Notes: generated by a model from the sequence alone, not told the origin. Shown: positions 38,967 to 47,265, counted from the first letter of the stretch. The stretch: 64,000 nucleotides of DNA from Bacteroidota bacterium (GCA_021780815.1 JAJXYC010000003.1:1-64000); one strand, 5' to 3'. Numbers and translations: made by a program.

Positions 38967-40388
38967 ATGAGAAATTATAAATTAATATTAAATAAAGTAA
39001 AATTTGCTTTGTTGTTTGTTCTTTTAATGGGTTTTGTTTTATCATCTTGCCAGATAGATAAAAGTATTAATACTGACCCAAATAATATTGCAGAATCAAA
39101 AGTAAAGTCAGTTGATGGTGTCAACGCTTTGTTAGTAGGATTGCAAGTTAATGTAGGTGAAACATATTCAAGAGACCGCTCAAGAATATTTAGTATATGG
39201 ACTTGGCAAATGTGCGCTCCTCCTGGTATTGGTCGGGCACAACCTGTTGCGTGGAATAATTATTTTATGAATGTTGATGGTCCAACTGATGATTATTGGA
39301 TTATTACTTATCGTGGTATGAAAATTTGCAATGATATTATCTCGTTTGTGCCTGATGTATTTGTTGATGTAAATGCACCAACTGGCAATACGATTAAGGC
39401 TATTGCTTATACTTACAAAGCATTTCTTTTAGGGGAAGCTGCTGCTACTTGGGGAAGTATTCCAATTCAAATTTCAGGGACAGAACCTCCTGATTTTGTA
39501 GAACAAAACGTTGCATATCAAGCTGTTCAAAAAATATTAGATTCTGCATTAGCTACTATCAATGCAGGAACAGCATCAGTAAGTCGTGATTTGAACTTTG
39601 CGGGCGATGCTAATAAGTGGACTGCTGTTATTCATTCATTAAAAGCCCGCTATTACCTCCATGTTGGGGATTATGCTAATGCATTAGCAGAATCTAAACT
39701 TGGTATTGCTGATGCTACTGGTTCGGTTTATTCATTCTTCTCCGATACTCCAGGAGAGCATTCATCTTGGGGGCAATGGGTTCAAGATGAAGGCGAAACT
39801 ATTCGTCCTGAAAAATATTATGTTGATTTGTTCAAAACTGAACCTACTGACACAAGAATTGCTGCATATTTCTACCCAAACGCTAATGGTCAATTTTTTG
39901 GATATGCCGCTCATGCTTCAAAAGAAAACTTATATCAAACACCTATCGATACAAACGAACTTTCTGTTGCTAATTGTGTTACAATGAAGAAATATAGCAC
40001 TTATTCGGAAAGCTTCCCTCTTATTCGTTATGAAGAAAATGTGCTAATTCAAGCAGAGTGTGAAGCAAAAGTTGGTTCTCCCGCTAATGCTGTAAGTTTA
40101 GTAAATATCGTTCGTACTAATGCTGGTTTACCGAATTTCTCTTCGTCAGACCCAACTGCAATAGTTACTGAAGTATTGAAGCAAAAGTTCCTAGAATTGT
40201 ACTTAGAAGGTCAATGCTACCACGATATGAGACGGACAGGAACGTTAGTTGATCCAGTGGCTGGTTCTAATCTTCGCTTTATCTATGGACAAAGCGAAAG
40301 AAATGCTAATACAAAAGTTCCTACTGACAATGATCAATTAAATAAGTATATTTTAAATACTAAATATGGTGGTTTAATTAGCAATTAG
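38967..40388 (+). CDS. SusD/RagB-family surface lipoprotein
   Basis: 473 residues. The signal peptide ends in the lipobox VLSSC (Cys28). SusD marks are INTDPNN near the N-terminus, TPR-like helices (KALAYTYKAFLLGEAA-like and KWTAVIHSLKARYYLHVGDY), and the C-terminal FLELYLEGQCYHDMRRTG segment. As the lid of the SusC barrel it captures the ligand outside the cell. GGAG eleven bases after the SusC stop region gives translation from 38967. A terminator closes the pair. The ligand is unknown. Confidence 0.95.
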   Translation: MRNYKLILNKVKFALLFVLLMGFVLSSCQIDKSINTDPNNIAESKVKSVDGVNALLVGLQVNVGETYSRDRSRIFSIWTWQMCAPPGIGRAQPVAWNNYFMNVDGPTDDYWIITYRGMKICNDIISFVPDVFVDVNAPTGNTIKAIAYTYKAFLLGEAAATWGSIPIQISGTEPPDFVEQNVAYQAVQKILDSALATINAGTASVSRDLNFAGDANKWTAVIHSLKARYYLHVGDYANALAESKLGIADATGSVYSFFSDTPGEHSSWGQWVQDEGETIRPEKYYVDLFKTEPTDTRIAAYFYPNANGQFFGYAAHASKENLYQTPIDTNELSVANCVTMKKYSTYSESFPLIRYEENVLIQAECEAKVGSPANAVSLVNIVRTNAGLPNFSSSDPTAIVTEVLKQKFLELYLEGQCYHDMRRTGTLVDPVAGSNLRFIYGQSERNANTKVPTDNDQLNKYILNTKYGGLISN

Positions 40389-40410
40389 TTTAAAAATCTT
40401 TTGTTTAATT

Positions 40411-40455
40411 AAAAAGACTGTCCTGTATTAATTAATATAGGGCAGTCTTTTTTTT
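40411..40455 (+). terminator. Terminator after the SusCD pair
   Basis: AAAAAGACTGTCC pairs with GGGCAGTCTTTTT (one G-T pair) across an AT-rich loop, running into T8. It shares the CTGTCC core. Confidence 0.9.
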
Positions 40456-40634
40456 GCATGCCTATTGCCTATTTGCATAATTAATGTCCATCAAATAAAT
40501 GCTAAAGCAGAAAAGCAATTTAAATTATATCTTTTTATTATAATAGATAATTTTGTCCTATCCTTATTATTAATTTGCGAATTAAATAAAAAATAGATTG
40601 ATTTCAATTAACAAATTAGAACCTTCGAATTTGT

Positions 40635-40642
40635 TAATTTTG
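40635..40642 (+). promoter_or_regulatory. Candidate -7 box upstream of prolyl oligopeptidase gene
   Basis: TAATTTTG matches TAnnTTTG, 23 bases before the ATG at 40665; an AAAAGGAG ribosome site follows at 40652-40659. No clear -33 box. Confidence 0.45.
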
Positions 40643-40664
40643 TTGATTATTAAAAGGAGAATTT

Positions 40665-42749
40665 ATGAAATTTATTTTGAAAATACTATTAACAATAACA
40701 ATATTAACAATTAATACAGCTATGAGCCAAAATTTTAATCCACCGAGAGCAAAAAAAATCCCCGTAGTGGATACTTTACATAACTTTGTTTTTACAGATA
40801 ATTATAGGTGGCTTGAGAATAAAAACGACCCAGCAACTCTCGAATGGACAAAAGCATCGCATAATTATACTGTAAATTATATAAAGAATAATTTCCCGGA
40901 AATAAAAGATTTAAAAGATGAAATCAGCAGATATTTAGACCGTGATTATCGTTCTGCACCCTTTTTTAAGGCTGGTCGTGAATTTTTTTGGGCTCGCAAA
41001 AAAGGTGAGCAACAAAATAAGCTGTATACAGTAATAAAGGGTAAAGAAATTCTTATATTTGACCCAATGCAATTTGATGCTTCTGGAAAATCTTCCCCTG
41101 CTGGTCCCGTCTTAAACAAAGATGCCTCAAAAGCTGCTATGGGTCTGCAATACAAAGGTAATGAAATTTATACTTATAGAATTATTGATACTAAAAATGG
41201 AAAAGTTCTGAGCAAACCAATGGAAAATATTGATAATTTTGCTTGGACCAATGATGAAAAATCTGCTTATATCACAATACGCAGTAAAGAAATTATTGAG
41301 AAGCAAATTCCATTGCCAACTTATTTACATAAACTATCAGATGAAGATAATTTTAAAAATGATATTTTTATTGGTGCACCGAAAGATGCAAAAGATTTCT
41401 TTTCTATTTGGGACGATGATGAAAGCGATTTAACAATTTTTTCTTCGGGCGATTTTTATTCCAATACTCTGAAAATTAGAAAACAAGGTACAAACGATAC
41501 TCCAAAAGAAATTTTTGCAAGTGATAAATACAATTGTAATGTTCAAATAAAAAACAACAAAATTTTCTTTTATACAAATGATCAAGATCCAAATTTCAAA
41601 TTGATGTATACTGATTTATCTGACCCATATTACCAAGACGCAAAACCTTTTTTTCTAGAAAATAAAGATTTAGTTTTAGAAGGAGTTGTGCTAACAGATA
41701 AATATGTTATTTTAGAATTGAAAAAAGATGTAATTACTTTTTTGCAATTATATGATTATTCCGGCAAGTTTATTCAAGATTTGCAAGCACCTGAATTTGG
41801 CGATATTGCAGACGTAAGTTATGATAAATTTGGTAAAAATATTTATATTTCGCTATCTACTTTTCAAAATCCAACAAAGACTTACAAAGTAGCTGAAAAT
41901 ACATTAAAATGGGAATTTATATATCAAGATAATCCCCCTGTTGATACCAAAGACTTTGAATCAAAGATGGTTTTCTATAAATCTAAAGATAGCACACGTG
42001 TGCCATTGTTTTTAATTTATAAAAAAGGTGTTAAACTAGATGGGAATAATCCAACATTACTTTATGGATATGGTGGTTTTAATATAAGTATGAAACCCGG
42101 TTTTATTGGTACAACTGCCTCTTTTATTAAGCGTGGAGGAGTTTATGCAATAGCCTGTTTACGTGGAGGAGATGAATACGGTGAAAATTGGCATAGAGCA
42201 GGCATGTTGGACAAGAAACAAAATGTGTTCGATGATTTTATTGCGGCAGCCGAATATTTAATTAAAGAAAAATATACAAATCCTCAAAAATTAGTAATCC
42301 GTGGTGGAAGTAATGGCGGATTACTTATGGGCGCCGTTACAATGCAACGACCTGATTTGTTTAAAGCTGTTGTTTGTGCTGTGCCTTTATTGGATATGCT
42401 CCGATACCAGAAGTTCCTTATTGCAAGATATTGGATTCCTGAATATGGAGACCCTGAAAAACAAAAAGATTTTGAGTATATCGTAAAATATTCACCTTAC
42501 CAAAATATAAGAGTTGGATACAATTATCCTTCCATGTTAATTAAAGCCGGCGAAAATGATGCCAGAGTTGACCCATTGCATGCTAAAAAATTTGCTGCTG
42601 CTTTGCAAAATTTAGAAAGTCAATATAATCCTATTCTTTTGTTCGTCGATTTTAATAGCGGACATGGTTCCGGACAATCTATTGAACAAATGATTGACAA
42701 TACTGAACTGGAATGGAGATATATTATGGGTGAATTAAATTTAAAGTAA
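40665..42749 (+). CDS. Prolyl oligopeptidase (S9A family), secreted
   Basis: 694 residues. A signal peptide ends at about residue 21 (NTAMSQ), so it acts in the periplasm or outside. An N-terminal propeller domain (to about 410) is followed by the alpha/beta-hydrolase: GGSNGGLL with nucleophile Ser549, AGENDARVDPLHAKKF with Asp632, and SGHGSG with His667. The enzyme cuts short peptides after proline. It lies 276 bases downstream of the SusCD terminator, with its own promoter-like box, so any link between SusCD and peptide uptake is only suggestive. Confidence 0.95.
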   Translation: MKFILKILLTITILTINTAMSQNFNPPRAKKIPVVDTLHNFVFTDNYRWLENKNDPATLEWTKASHNYTVNYIKNNFPEIKDLKDEISRYLDRDYRSAPFFKAGREFFWARKKGEQQNKLYTVIKGKEILIFDPMQFDASGKSSPAGPVLNKDASKAAMGLQYKGNEIYTYRIIDTKNGKVLSKPMENIDNFAWTNDEKSAYITIRSKEIIEKQIPLPTYLHKLSDEDNFKNDIFIGAPKDAKDFFSIWDDDESDLTIFSSGDFYSNTLKIRKQGTNDTPKEIFASDKYNCNVQIKNNKIFFYTNDQDPNFKLMYTDLSDPYYQDAKPFFLENKDLVLEGVVLTDKYVILELKKDVITFLQLYDYSGKFIQDLQAPEFGDIADVSYDKFGKNIYISLSTFQNPTKTYKVAENTLKWEFIYQDNPPVDTKDFESKMVFYKSKDSTRVPLFLIYKKGVKLDGNNPTLLYGYGGFNISMKPGFIGTTASFIKRGGVYAIACLRGGDEYGENWHRAGMLDKKQNVFDDFIAAAEYLIKEKYTNPQKLVIRGGSNGGLLMGAVTMQRPDLFKAVVCAVPLLDMLRYQKFLIARYWIPEYGDPEKQKDFEYIVKYSPYQNIRVGYNYPSMLIKAGENDARVDPLHAKKFAAALQNLESQYNPILLFVDFNSGHGSGQSIEQMIDNTELEWRYIMGELNLK

Positions 42750-43127
42750 ATCCTTTTGTAATATAAATTTATTGCTGTTGAAAAATATAGATTTGATTTG
42801 AATTCATAATAAACTTCAATCTTTTATTGTAAGATAGGCATAAAAGCAATATTAAGTTTTGCAATACTTATTATAATTTAATTCTACTAATATATTTATT
42901 AGTTATTTCAAATACATTAACTATAAAATGTTTGAATATCTGTTTTTTTATTAATCTTTGGTTTATTAAGTTGTAAATATAAAATGATTTGCTTTAATTA
43001 ATCATTTAAAAACTAATGATTAAAATAGACACAAAATTAATAAGATTAAAAATATTTATATTTTCTTAACGTTTTTAAGTAATTGTAATTTAATAGAGTG
43101 TAACAAAAAAATAAAAGAAGGCAAAAT
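42750..43127. other. Intergenic, no gene seen
   Basis: 378 AT-rich bases between the peptidase and transaldolase genes. No open frame, RNA gene or strong hairpin is recognised. A weak AAGAAGG ribosome site precedes the ATG at 43128. Confidence 0.6.
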
Positions 43128-43814
43128 ATGCAATTATATTTAGATTCTGCAAATATTGGTCAAATTAAGGAAGCGGCAAGTTGGGGAATATTATCAGGAG
43201 TAACAACAAATCCATCTTTATTAGCTAAAGAAGACCCAAATGTTGATGTAAAACAAAGAATTTTGGAAATACATAAATTAGTAGGAGGACATTTGTCCGT
43301 TGAAGTAATTTCAACAGATACTACCGGAATGTTGAGAGAAGCAGACGAAATCATTAGTTGGTTTCCAGAAGCAACTATAAAAATTCCGATGCTACCACAA
43401 GGACTTGCGGCTGTAAAAGAATTATCTAAAAAAAATATTCCAACTAACGTAACTTTGATTTTTAACCCAATACAAGCATTAGCCGCTGCTAATGCAGGGG
43501 CAACTTATGTTTCTGTTTTTCTTGGTCGTCTCGATGATATTGGAATGAATAGCGTAAGTGTGCTTGAAGAAATTACAAATATTTGGTTTGTGCATAATAT
43601 GGATGCCCAAATTATTGCGGCATCAATTCGTAATCCTTTACATATTATTCAATCTGCAAAAGCTGGCGCTCATATTGCTACCATTCCTTATAGTGTATTG
43701 AAACAATCTTTGAACCATCCTTTGACTGATGCTGGTATTCAACAATTTTTGAAAGATTACGATAAGATGCAGACAGAAATTCAAAAAATTATGGTTGATG
43801 ATACTGATAAGTAA
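43128..43814 (+). CDS. Transaldolase, TalC/FSA-like
   Basis: 228 residues, the compact transaldolase/fructose-6-phosphate aldolase size. YLDSANIGQIKEA at the start, GVTTNPSLLAKE, the Schiff-base Lys85 in TIKIPM, and FLGRLDDIGM identify the family. The short form includes both transaldolases (type 3) and F6P aldolases; sequence by eye does not separate them. It transfers dihydroxyacetone units in the pentose-phosphate pathway or cleaves F6P. aat follows 20 bases downstream in the same direction. Confidence 0.94.
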   Translation: MQLYLDSANIGQIKEAASWGILSGVTTNPSLLAKEDPNVDVKQRILEIHKLVGGHLSVEVISTDTTGMLREADEIISWFPEATIKIPMLPQGLAAVKELSKKNIPTNVTLIFNPIQALAAANAGATYVSVFLGRLDDIGMNSVSVLEEITNIWFVHNMDAQIIAASIRNPLHIIQSAKAGAHIATIPYSVLKQSLNHPLTDAGIQQFLKDYDKMQTEIQKIMVDDTDK

Positions 43815-43834
43815 TTTTAAATGCTTTATTAACA

Positions 43835-44473
43835 GTGCACAGTAAAGAAAAGAAAGATGTAAACCAGGTTACCCCTGAATTTGTGCTATTAACTTATGCG
43901 TATGGGTTATTTCCTATGGGGGAAATTAATTCAGACGAACTTTATTGGCATTTCCCAGATAGGAGAGCGATCTTCGATATTTACGATACAAAAATCGCTA
44001 AATCTGTCAAGCAATTAATAAGAAAAAATATTTACAACTTCGATATTGATAAAAATTTTGATGACGTTATCGAAATTTGTAGTCAGCGAAGCATAACTTG
44101 GATAAATGAGCCTATAAAAAAAATTTACAAAGAAATTTTTAAATTGGGAAATGCTCACAGTATTGAAGTATATAGAGAAAATCAGATGGTTGGTGGTTTA
44201 TACGGCGTAACTATTGGGGCAGCTTTCTTTGGCGAATCTATGTTTAATTTAGAGCCAAATACTTCTAAACTTGCTTTTGCTTATTTATTAGAAGTTCTAA
44301 AATATAATAATTTCGTTTTACTTGATTCTCAATATATTAATCATTTTACGGAGCAATTAGGAGCTTTTGAGGTGTCAAGTTTTGAATATATCCGTATGTT
44401 ACAAAAAGCAATAAGTAAAACAAGGAAATTCGAAATTCCAAGCAATACTTTTAAAAATATTATTTCAAAATAA
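43835..44473 (+). CDS. aat: Leucyl/phenylalanyl-tRNA--protein transferase
   Basis: 212 residues with a GTG start; the only nearby ATG is followed at once by a stop. The family blocks are LLTYAYGLFPMGE, YWHFPDRRAIFDI, GGLYGVTIGAAFFGESMF and LLDSQYINHFTEQLGA. Aat attaches Leu or Phe to N-terminal Arg/Lys of proteins and feeds the N-degron pathway; the ClpS/ClpAP parts are not in the window. The gene is probably co-transcribed with the transaldolase gene. Confidence 0.93.
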   Translation: MHSKEKKDVNQVTPEFVLLTYAYGLFPMGEINSDELYWHFPDRRAIFDIYDTKIAKSVKQLIRKNIYNFDIDKNFDDVIEICSQRSITWINEPIKKIYKEIFKLGNAHSIEVYRENQMVGGLYGVTIGAAFFGESMFNLEPNTSKLAFAYLLEVLKYNNFVLLDSQYINHFTEQLGAFEVSSFEYIRMLQKAISKTRKFEIPSNTFKNIISK

Positions 44474-44497
44474 TTATAATATTTAATAAAAATTTGT

Positions 44498-44505
44498 TAT
44501 TTTTG
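44498..44505 (+). promoter_or_regulatory. Candidate -7 box of tRNA-Ser
   Basis: TATTTTTG fits TAnnTTTG and ends 31 bases before the tRNA. A -33 box is not clear. Confidence 0.35.
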
Positions 44506-44536
44506 TAGTTCAAAAAAATGTAAGAACGCATTTTTT

Positions 44537-44625
44537 GGAGAGGTGGCCGAGTGGCTTAAGGCAACGGTTTGCTAAACCGTCGTAGGGGTAACACTCTACC
44601 GGGGGTTCGAATCCCCCCTTCTCCG
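44537..44625 (+). tRNA. tRNA-Ser(GCU)
   Basis: A complete type II tRNA of 89 bases without CCA. Acceptor GGAGAGG pairs with CTTCTCC (one G-T), D-stem GCC/GGC, anticodon stem ACGGT/ACCGT with loop TTGCTAA (anticodon GCT at 44571-44573), a long variable arm, and T-stem GGGGG/CCCCC with loop TTCGAAT. The discriminator is G, as required for serine. Confidence 0.97.
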
Positions 44626-44852
44626 CTCAATGTTCTATGTTTACGTCCTATATTCCCCTTCCCACGACCGCTATTACATCAGGTAAACTCAAGATATAGA
44701 TAGAAGAATAATAAGACATAACACAGGTCAAGTAAAATCGACCAAACCATACAGTCCGTAGGAAATAATTTGCATCTCTTCGATTTATATATTTTGTTCC
44801 TTCACCTAATTTTTTCCCGAAAGTTAAAACGCATTGCTTCGAAACCTATTTT
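44626..44852. other. Non-coding stretch downstream of tRNA-Ser
   Basis: About 227 bases with a locally higher G+C patch (around 44650-44680) than the surroundings. No confident gene; a 66-codon open frame on the minus strand has no start context or recognisable content. No copy of the tRNA 3' end was seen here or farther on, so an integration site is not demonstrated. Confidence 0.5.
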
Positions 44853-44948
44853 TTATTTTTCAGGCATTTCTTGATAAATCTTTCCTTCGAGCAGGTTGCT
44901 GGATAGTTTTTTAGCACTATTGTATGAAGGTGTAAGAATGATGTTCAT
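44853..44948 (-). CDS. Possible 31-residue small protein
   Basis: An ATG at 44948 has AGGAG at 44954-44958 with a five-base spacer, unusually good for this genome. The 31 codons read MNIILTPSYNSAKKLSSNLL and end EMPEK. It lies 11 bases after the stop of the small membrane-protein gene, so it could be the second gene of a two-gene operon. It may also be debris of the decayed region. No similarity is recognised. Confidence 0.4.
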   Translation of the reverse strand: MNIILTPSYNSAKKLSSNLLEGKIYQEMPEK

Positions 44949-44959
44949 TTCTACTCCTA

Positions 44960-45550
44960 CTATTTTATTTCCCTTTCATAAACTCCAGTTTGATTAATCA
45001 TTGGTCTGTTAAGGAAAAAGGGGTTAAGGCTTCTAAGATCAATATCCTTGGTTTTAAATAATATTTCCTTTGATTTATTATGAAAATTATTTAAGGTTAA
45101 TTTTATTTCTTGAAGATCAAAATCAGAAATTTTTACTTTATCTTCTCCTTCAATCAAAAATTGTAAAATACACATTGTTGATTGCGCTTTTTTTAGAACA
45201 TTAATTTTTGAAATTGAATCATATTTGAACTCGTTTGAATTCACAGAATGTATATAGTAATCAATAACTTCTTTAAATTCATATTCTTTCCCTTCCTTAA
45301 TTTCGATTTTATAATCTTTTATATGGAAATCTGAATAATAAGTGTTGAGTGATATTAATACGCAATAACCATAACCAGAATATCTTTTATAATCTTCTTT
45401 TAAATTTATTGGTAAAGATGCATCTGAATGAAAATTACAAAAAATCCCGAAAATTTTCCCATAAATTTTTGCATCTCTTAGGTAATTGAAATAAAATGAT
45501 AATCCTGAAATAATCAATGCAATTATTGATATGACAACTGATATTTCCAT
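44960..45550 (-). CDS. Small membrane-anchored protein, unknown
   Basis: 196 residues from the ATG at 45550, which has AGGAG at 45556-45560 with a five-base spacer. A single N-terminal membrane helix (about 3-24, ISVVISIIALIISGLSFYF) is followed by a soluble part of about 170 residues, rich in charged and aromatic residues (HIKDYKIEIKEGKEYEFKEV), probably cytoplasmic because positive residues follow the helix. The frame stays open upstream to 45718, but that extension reads as the C-terminal tail of a type IIG restriction enzyme, so it is annotated apart. The function is unknown; the position in a decayed restriction locus hints at an accessory or defence role, which is speculation. Confidence 0.68.
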   Translation of the reverse strand: MEISVVISIIALIISGLSFYFNYLRDAKIYGKIFGIFCNFHSDASLPINLKEDYKRYSGYGYCVLISLNTYYSDFHIKDYKIEIKEGKEYEFKEVIDYYIHSVNSNEFKYDSISKINVLKKAQSTMCILQFLIEGEDKVKISDFDLQEIKLTLNNFHNKSKEILFKTKDIDLRSLNPFFLNRPMINQTGVYEREIK

Positions 45551-45718
45551 CACTTCTCCTTCTTCAATATTTTTTATTTCTTCTTCGGTTAATTCATATA
45601 ATTTATACACCATCATATCAATTTCTCGCTCTTTGACGGTGGTGTCTTTGTTATTCACTTTCTGTTTCAGAATAATATTTATTAATTCAATGATGGTGAC
45701 ATATTTTTCCTGCTTTAT
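45551..45718 (-). pseudogene. C-terminal remnant of a type IIG (Eco57I-like) restriction-methylation enzyme
   Basis: The minus-strand frame between the stop at 45719-45721 and the membrane-protein ATG reads IKQEKYVTIIELINIILKQK, then KDTTVKEREIDMMVYKLYEL and TEEEIKNIEEGEV. The pattern (D-T-T, a-E-x-E-I-D-x-x-V-Y-x-L-Y-x-L-T-x-E-E-I) matches the very C-terminus of many Eco57I/N6-methylase-type single-chain restriction enzymes. The rest of such a gene (about 800 or more residues) is absent. The remnant is in frame with the membrane protein. Confidence 0.7.
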
Positions 45719-45901
45719 TTAAATTGTATTACCCATCTTCACTATTGCAATATTGCTTGGACCGCTTGTTTCATTGTTTTTTCTTGCTTTTACAACATAT
45801 TGGATTCCTATTCCTATATTCGGACCTATGTGAACATAACTCGTTCTGGTAACTACATCAAGTAATTTCCAGTCTTGTGGGATAATATGTTTCTGCCATT
45901 T
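45719..45901 (-). pseudogene. FN3-like fragment
   Basis: An open frame of 60 codons after a TAG at 45902-45904 and ending at the TAA 45719-45721, without a usable start. It reads WKLLDVVTRTSYVHIGP, then IGIQYVVKARKNNETSGPSN and IAIV, which resembles the last strands of a fibronectin type III domain (Y-x-V-x-A-R ... G-x-S-x-P-S-N). It shares its frame with the type IIG remnant that follows the stop. Probably a gene fragment; the family call is by eye. Confidence 0.4.
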
Positions 45902-46043
45902 CTATACTTCTTTTTTAGTGATAAATATTTTAATTAATATTTTCTTCTAAATTAATAATAATATTGGTATAATTACTAATTTTACTTTTTGAATTTTATT
46001 TTTTACTGGTAAAATTTTATTTTTTATCAATAAAATATTAATT
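45902..46043. other. AT-rich non-coding stretch within the decayed region
   Basis: No gene. It contains two close copies of TTTTATTTTTTA-like sequence (about 45990 and 46017) in AT-rich DNA. Confidence 0.5.
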
Positions 46044-46202
46044 TTAATTATCCTCATCATTAGTTCTAAATTTTAAATCATAATTTATAATAAAATTAAT
46101 TTCTTCATCACTTAAATTATATGCTTCCTGAATGGCTAAATCTATTTTATTAATGATATGTTTTGATTTACGAGCATAATATTCACGATATTCAGTGATA
46201 AA
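46044..46202 (-). pseudogene. Second, different C-terminal remnant of a type IIG/N6-methylase enzyme
   Basis: The minus-strand frame reads EYREYYARKSKHIINKIDLA, then IQEAYNLSDEEINFIINYDL and KFRTNDEDN before TAA at 46044-46046. The pattern (Y-Y-x-x-K-S-K-x-I-I-x-x-I-D ... L-x-D-E-E-x-x-F-I-I-N-Y-D-x-K-x-R) is the C-terminal signature of another Eco57I-like methylase-restriction subgroup. An in-frame TGA at 46203-46205 lies in an 11-base tandem duplication; removing one copy would extend the frame by about ten codons. The rest of the gene is missing. Confidence 0.72.
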
Positions 46203-46351
46203 TCAGTGATAAGGGAATTAATAAAATTTTGTGATTAAAATTTAAAGTCTAGTTTGATTTCTTTAATCGCTTAAAAATAGGTGTTATTCAATTTTACTCA
46301 TCAAGAGGGACCTAATTATGCAAATTTCGTAATGAAAAATGAGTAGTAAAC

Positions 46352-47107
46352 CTATTTGAGCAAATTAGGTTTTTCTAATACAACAACAATTTGCCAAGCC
46401 AAAAATTTCATAAACGGAATCTTTTTAAAAAGGTATTCATCCAATTTATCGAATGTCCTTTTTAATGATGAATAAAATCGAAGGTTACGAAAAGGCAAAG
46501 TAAAAAGTGAAAAGAAGTTAAAATATTTACATTCTACTTTATTAAAATACTTTTCCATTATGTGTATATCTCGTAAAATTAAAGGATGTTCGTCTTTTGT
46601 TCTAATGTGTGGTGTAAGTTTTCTAAATAAGTTAATAAACGGATTATATCCCATTGGCTCAATAAAAATTGCTTTACCATTAGAATTTAGAACTCGGTTT
46701 AGCTCGCTTGATGCTTTTTCAATATTCAGATGATGCAAAATTCCTGAGCCACAAACTAAATCAAAGCTTCTATTTTCGAAGTGCATTGCTTCGGCGTCCA
46801 TTATAAAAAAATCAACATTTTTCAAATTTTCATTTTGAGCTTTTTCTTTAGACATTTTAATTGCAACTTCGGATATATCTATGCCTATCACTTCTGTCCC
46901 GTATTTAGATAAAGTAAAAGCATAAGAGCCTGTTCCGCAACCATATTCAAGAATCTTTTTCTTGGAACAATTTGCTAAAAGTATATTTTCATAATATTTT
47001 CCACTACTATTCTCAACTCCGTATAATTTAGAAACGGATTTTCGTGCTTCTGCTTCATACGAATAATCAAAGAAATTTTTTTCTTGTTCTTTTTGAGTTT
47101 CGTCCAT
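46352..47107 (-). CDS. Class I SAM-dependent methyltransferase
   Basis: 251 residues. SAM motif I ILEYGCGTG is at 52-60, GIDIS follows at the end of strand 2, and FDLVCGSGILHHL marks the Methyltransf_11-type core. A 90-residue C-terminal extension (FRKLTPHIRTKDEHPL, then aromatic/basic helices) may bind the substrate or the membrane. The substrate is unknown. It lies beside the decayed restriction region with no clear operon partner. Confidence 0.88.
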   Translation of the reverse strand: MDETQKEQEKNFFDYSYEAEARKSVSKLYGVENSSGKYYENILLANCSKKKILEYGCGTGSYAFTLSKYGTEVIGIDISEVAIKMSKEKAQNENLKNVDFFIMDAEAMHFENRSFDLVCGSGILHHLNIEKASSELNRVLNSNGKAIFIEPMGYNPFINLFRKLTPHIRTKDEHPLILRDIHIMEKYFNKVECKYFNFFSLFTLPFRNLRFYSSLKRTFDKLDEYLFKKIPFMKFLAWQIVVVLEKPNLLK

Positions 47108-47234
47108 TATTGTTTTATTATTTTTATTAAAAAACGATATCTATTTATCAATATTTTAATAATTTATAAATATTTTAATCTTTTTTATAAAACGTTATGA
47201 TAGCAAGGAATTAATTTTCTTTATGAGCAAAAAC

Positions 47235-47265
47235 AATAGAGACTGCTTTTTGGACAGCCTCTATT
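47235..47265 (-). terminator. Terminator after icd
   Basis: On the minus strand AATAGAGGCTGTCC, a short A-rich loop, then GCAGTCTCTATT (one G-T pair) and a GTTTTTG run. It shares the CTGTCC core with three other terminators here. Confidence 0.85.

Noticed and set aside
44626-44852. Startless 66-codon minus-strand frame downstream of tRNA-Ser
   Set aside because: No start context, no recognisable content, and it ends in the tRNA-proximal G+C patch; probably chance.
44537-46350. Integrative element with attachment sites at tRNA-Ser
   Set aside because: No integrase gene and no direct repeat of the tRNA 3' end were seen; the region is decayed but an element cannot be shown.
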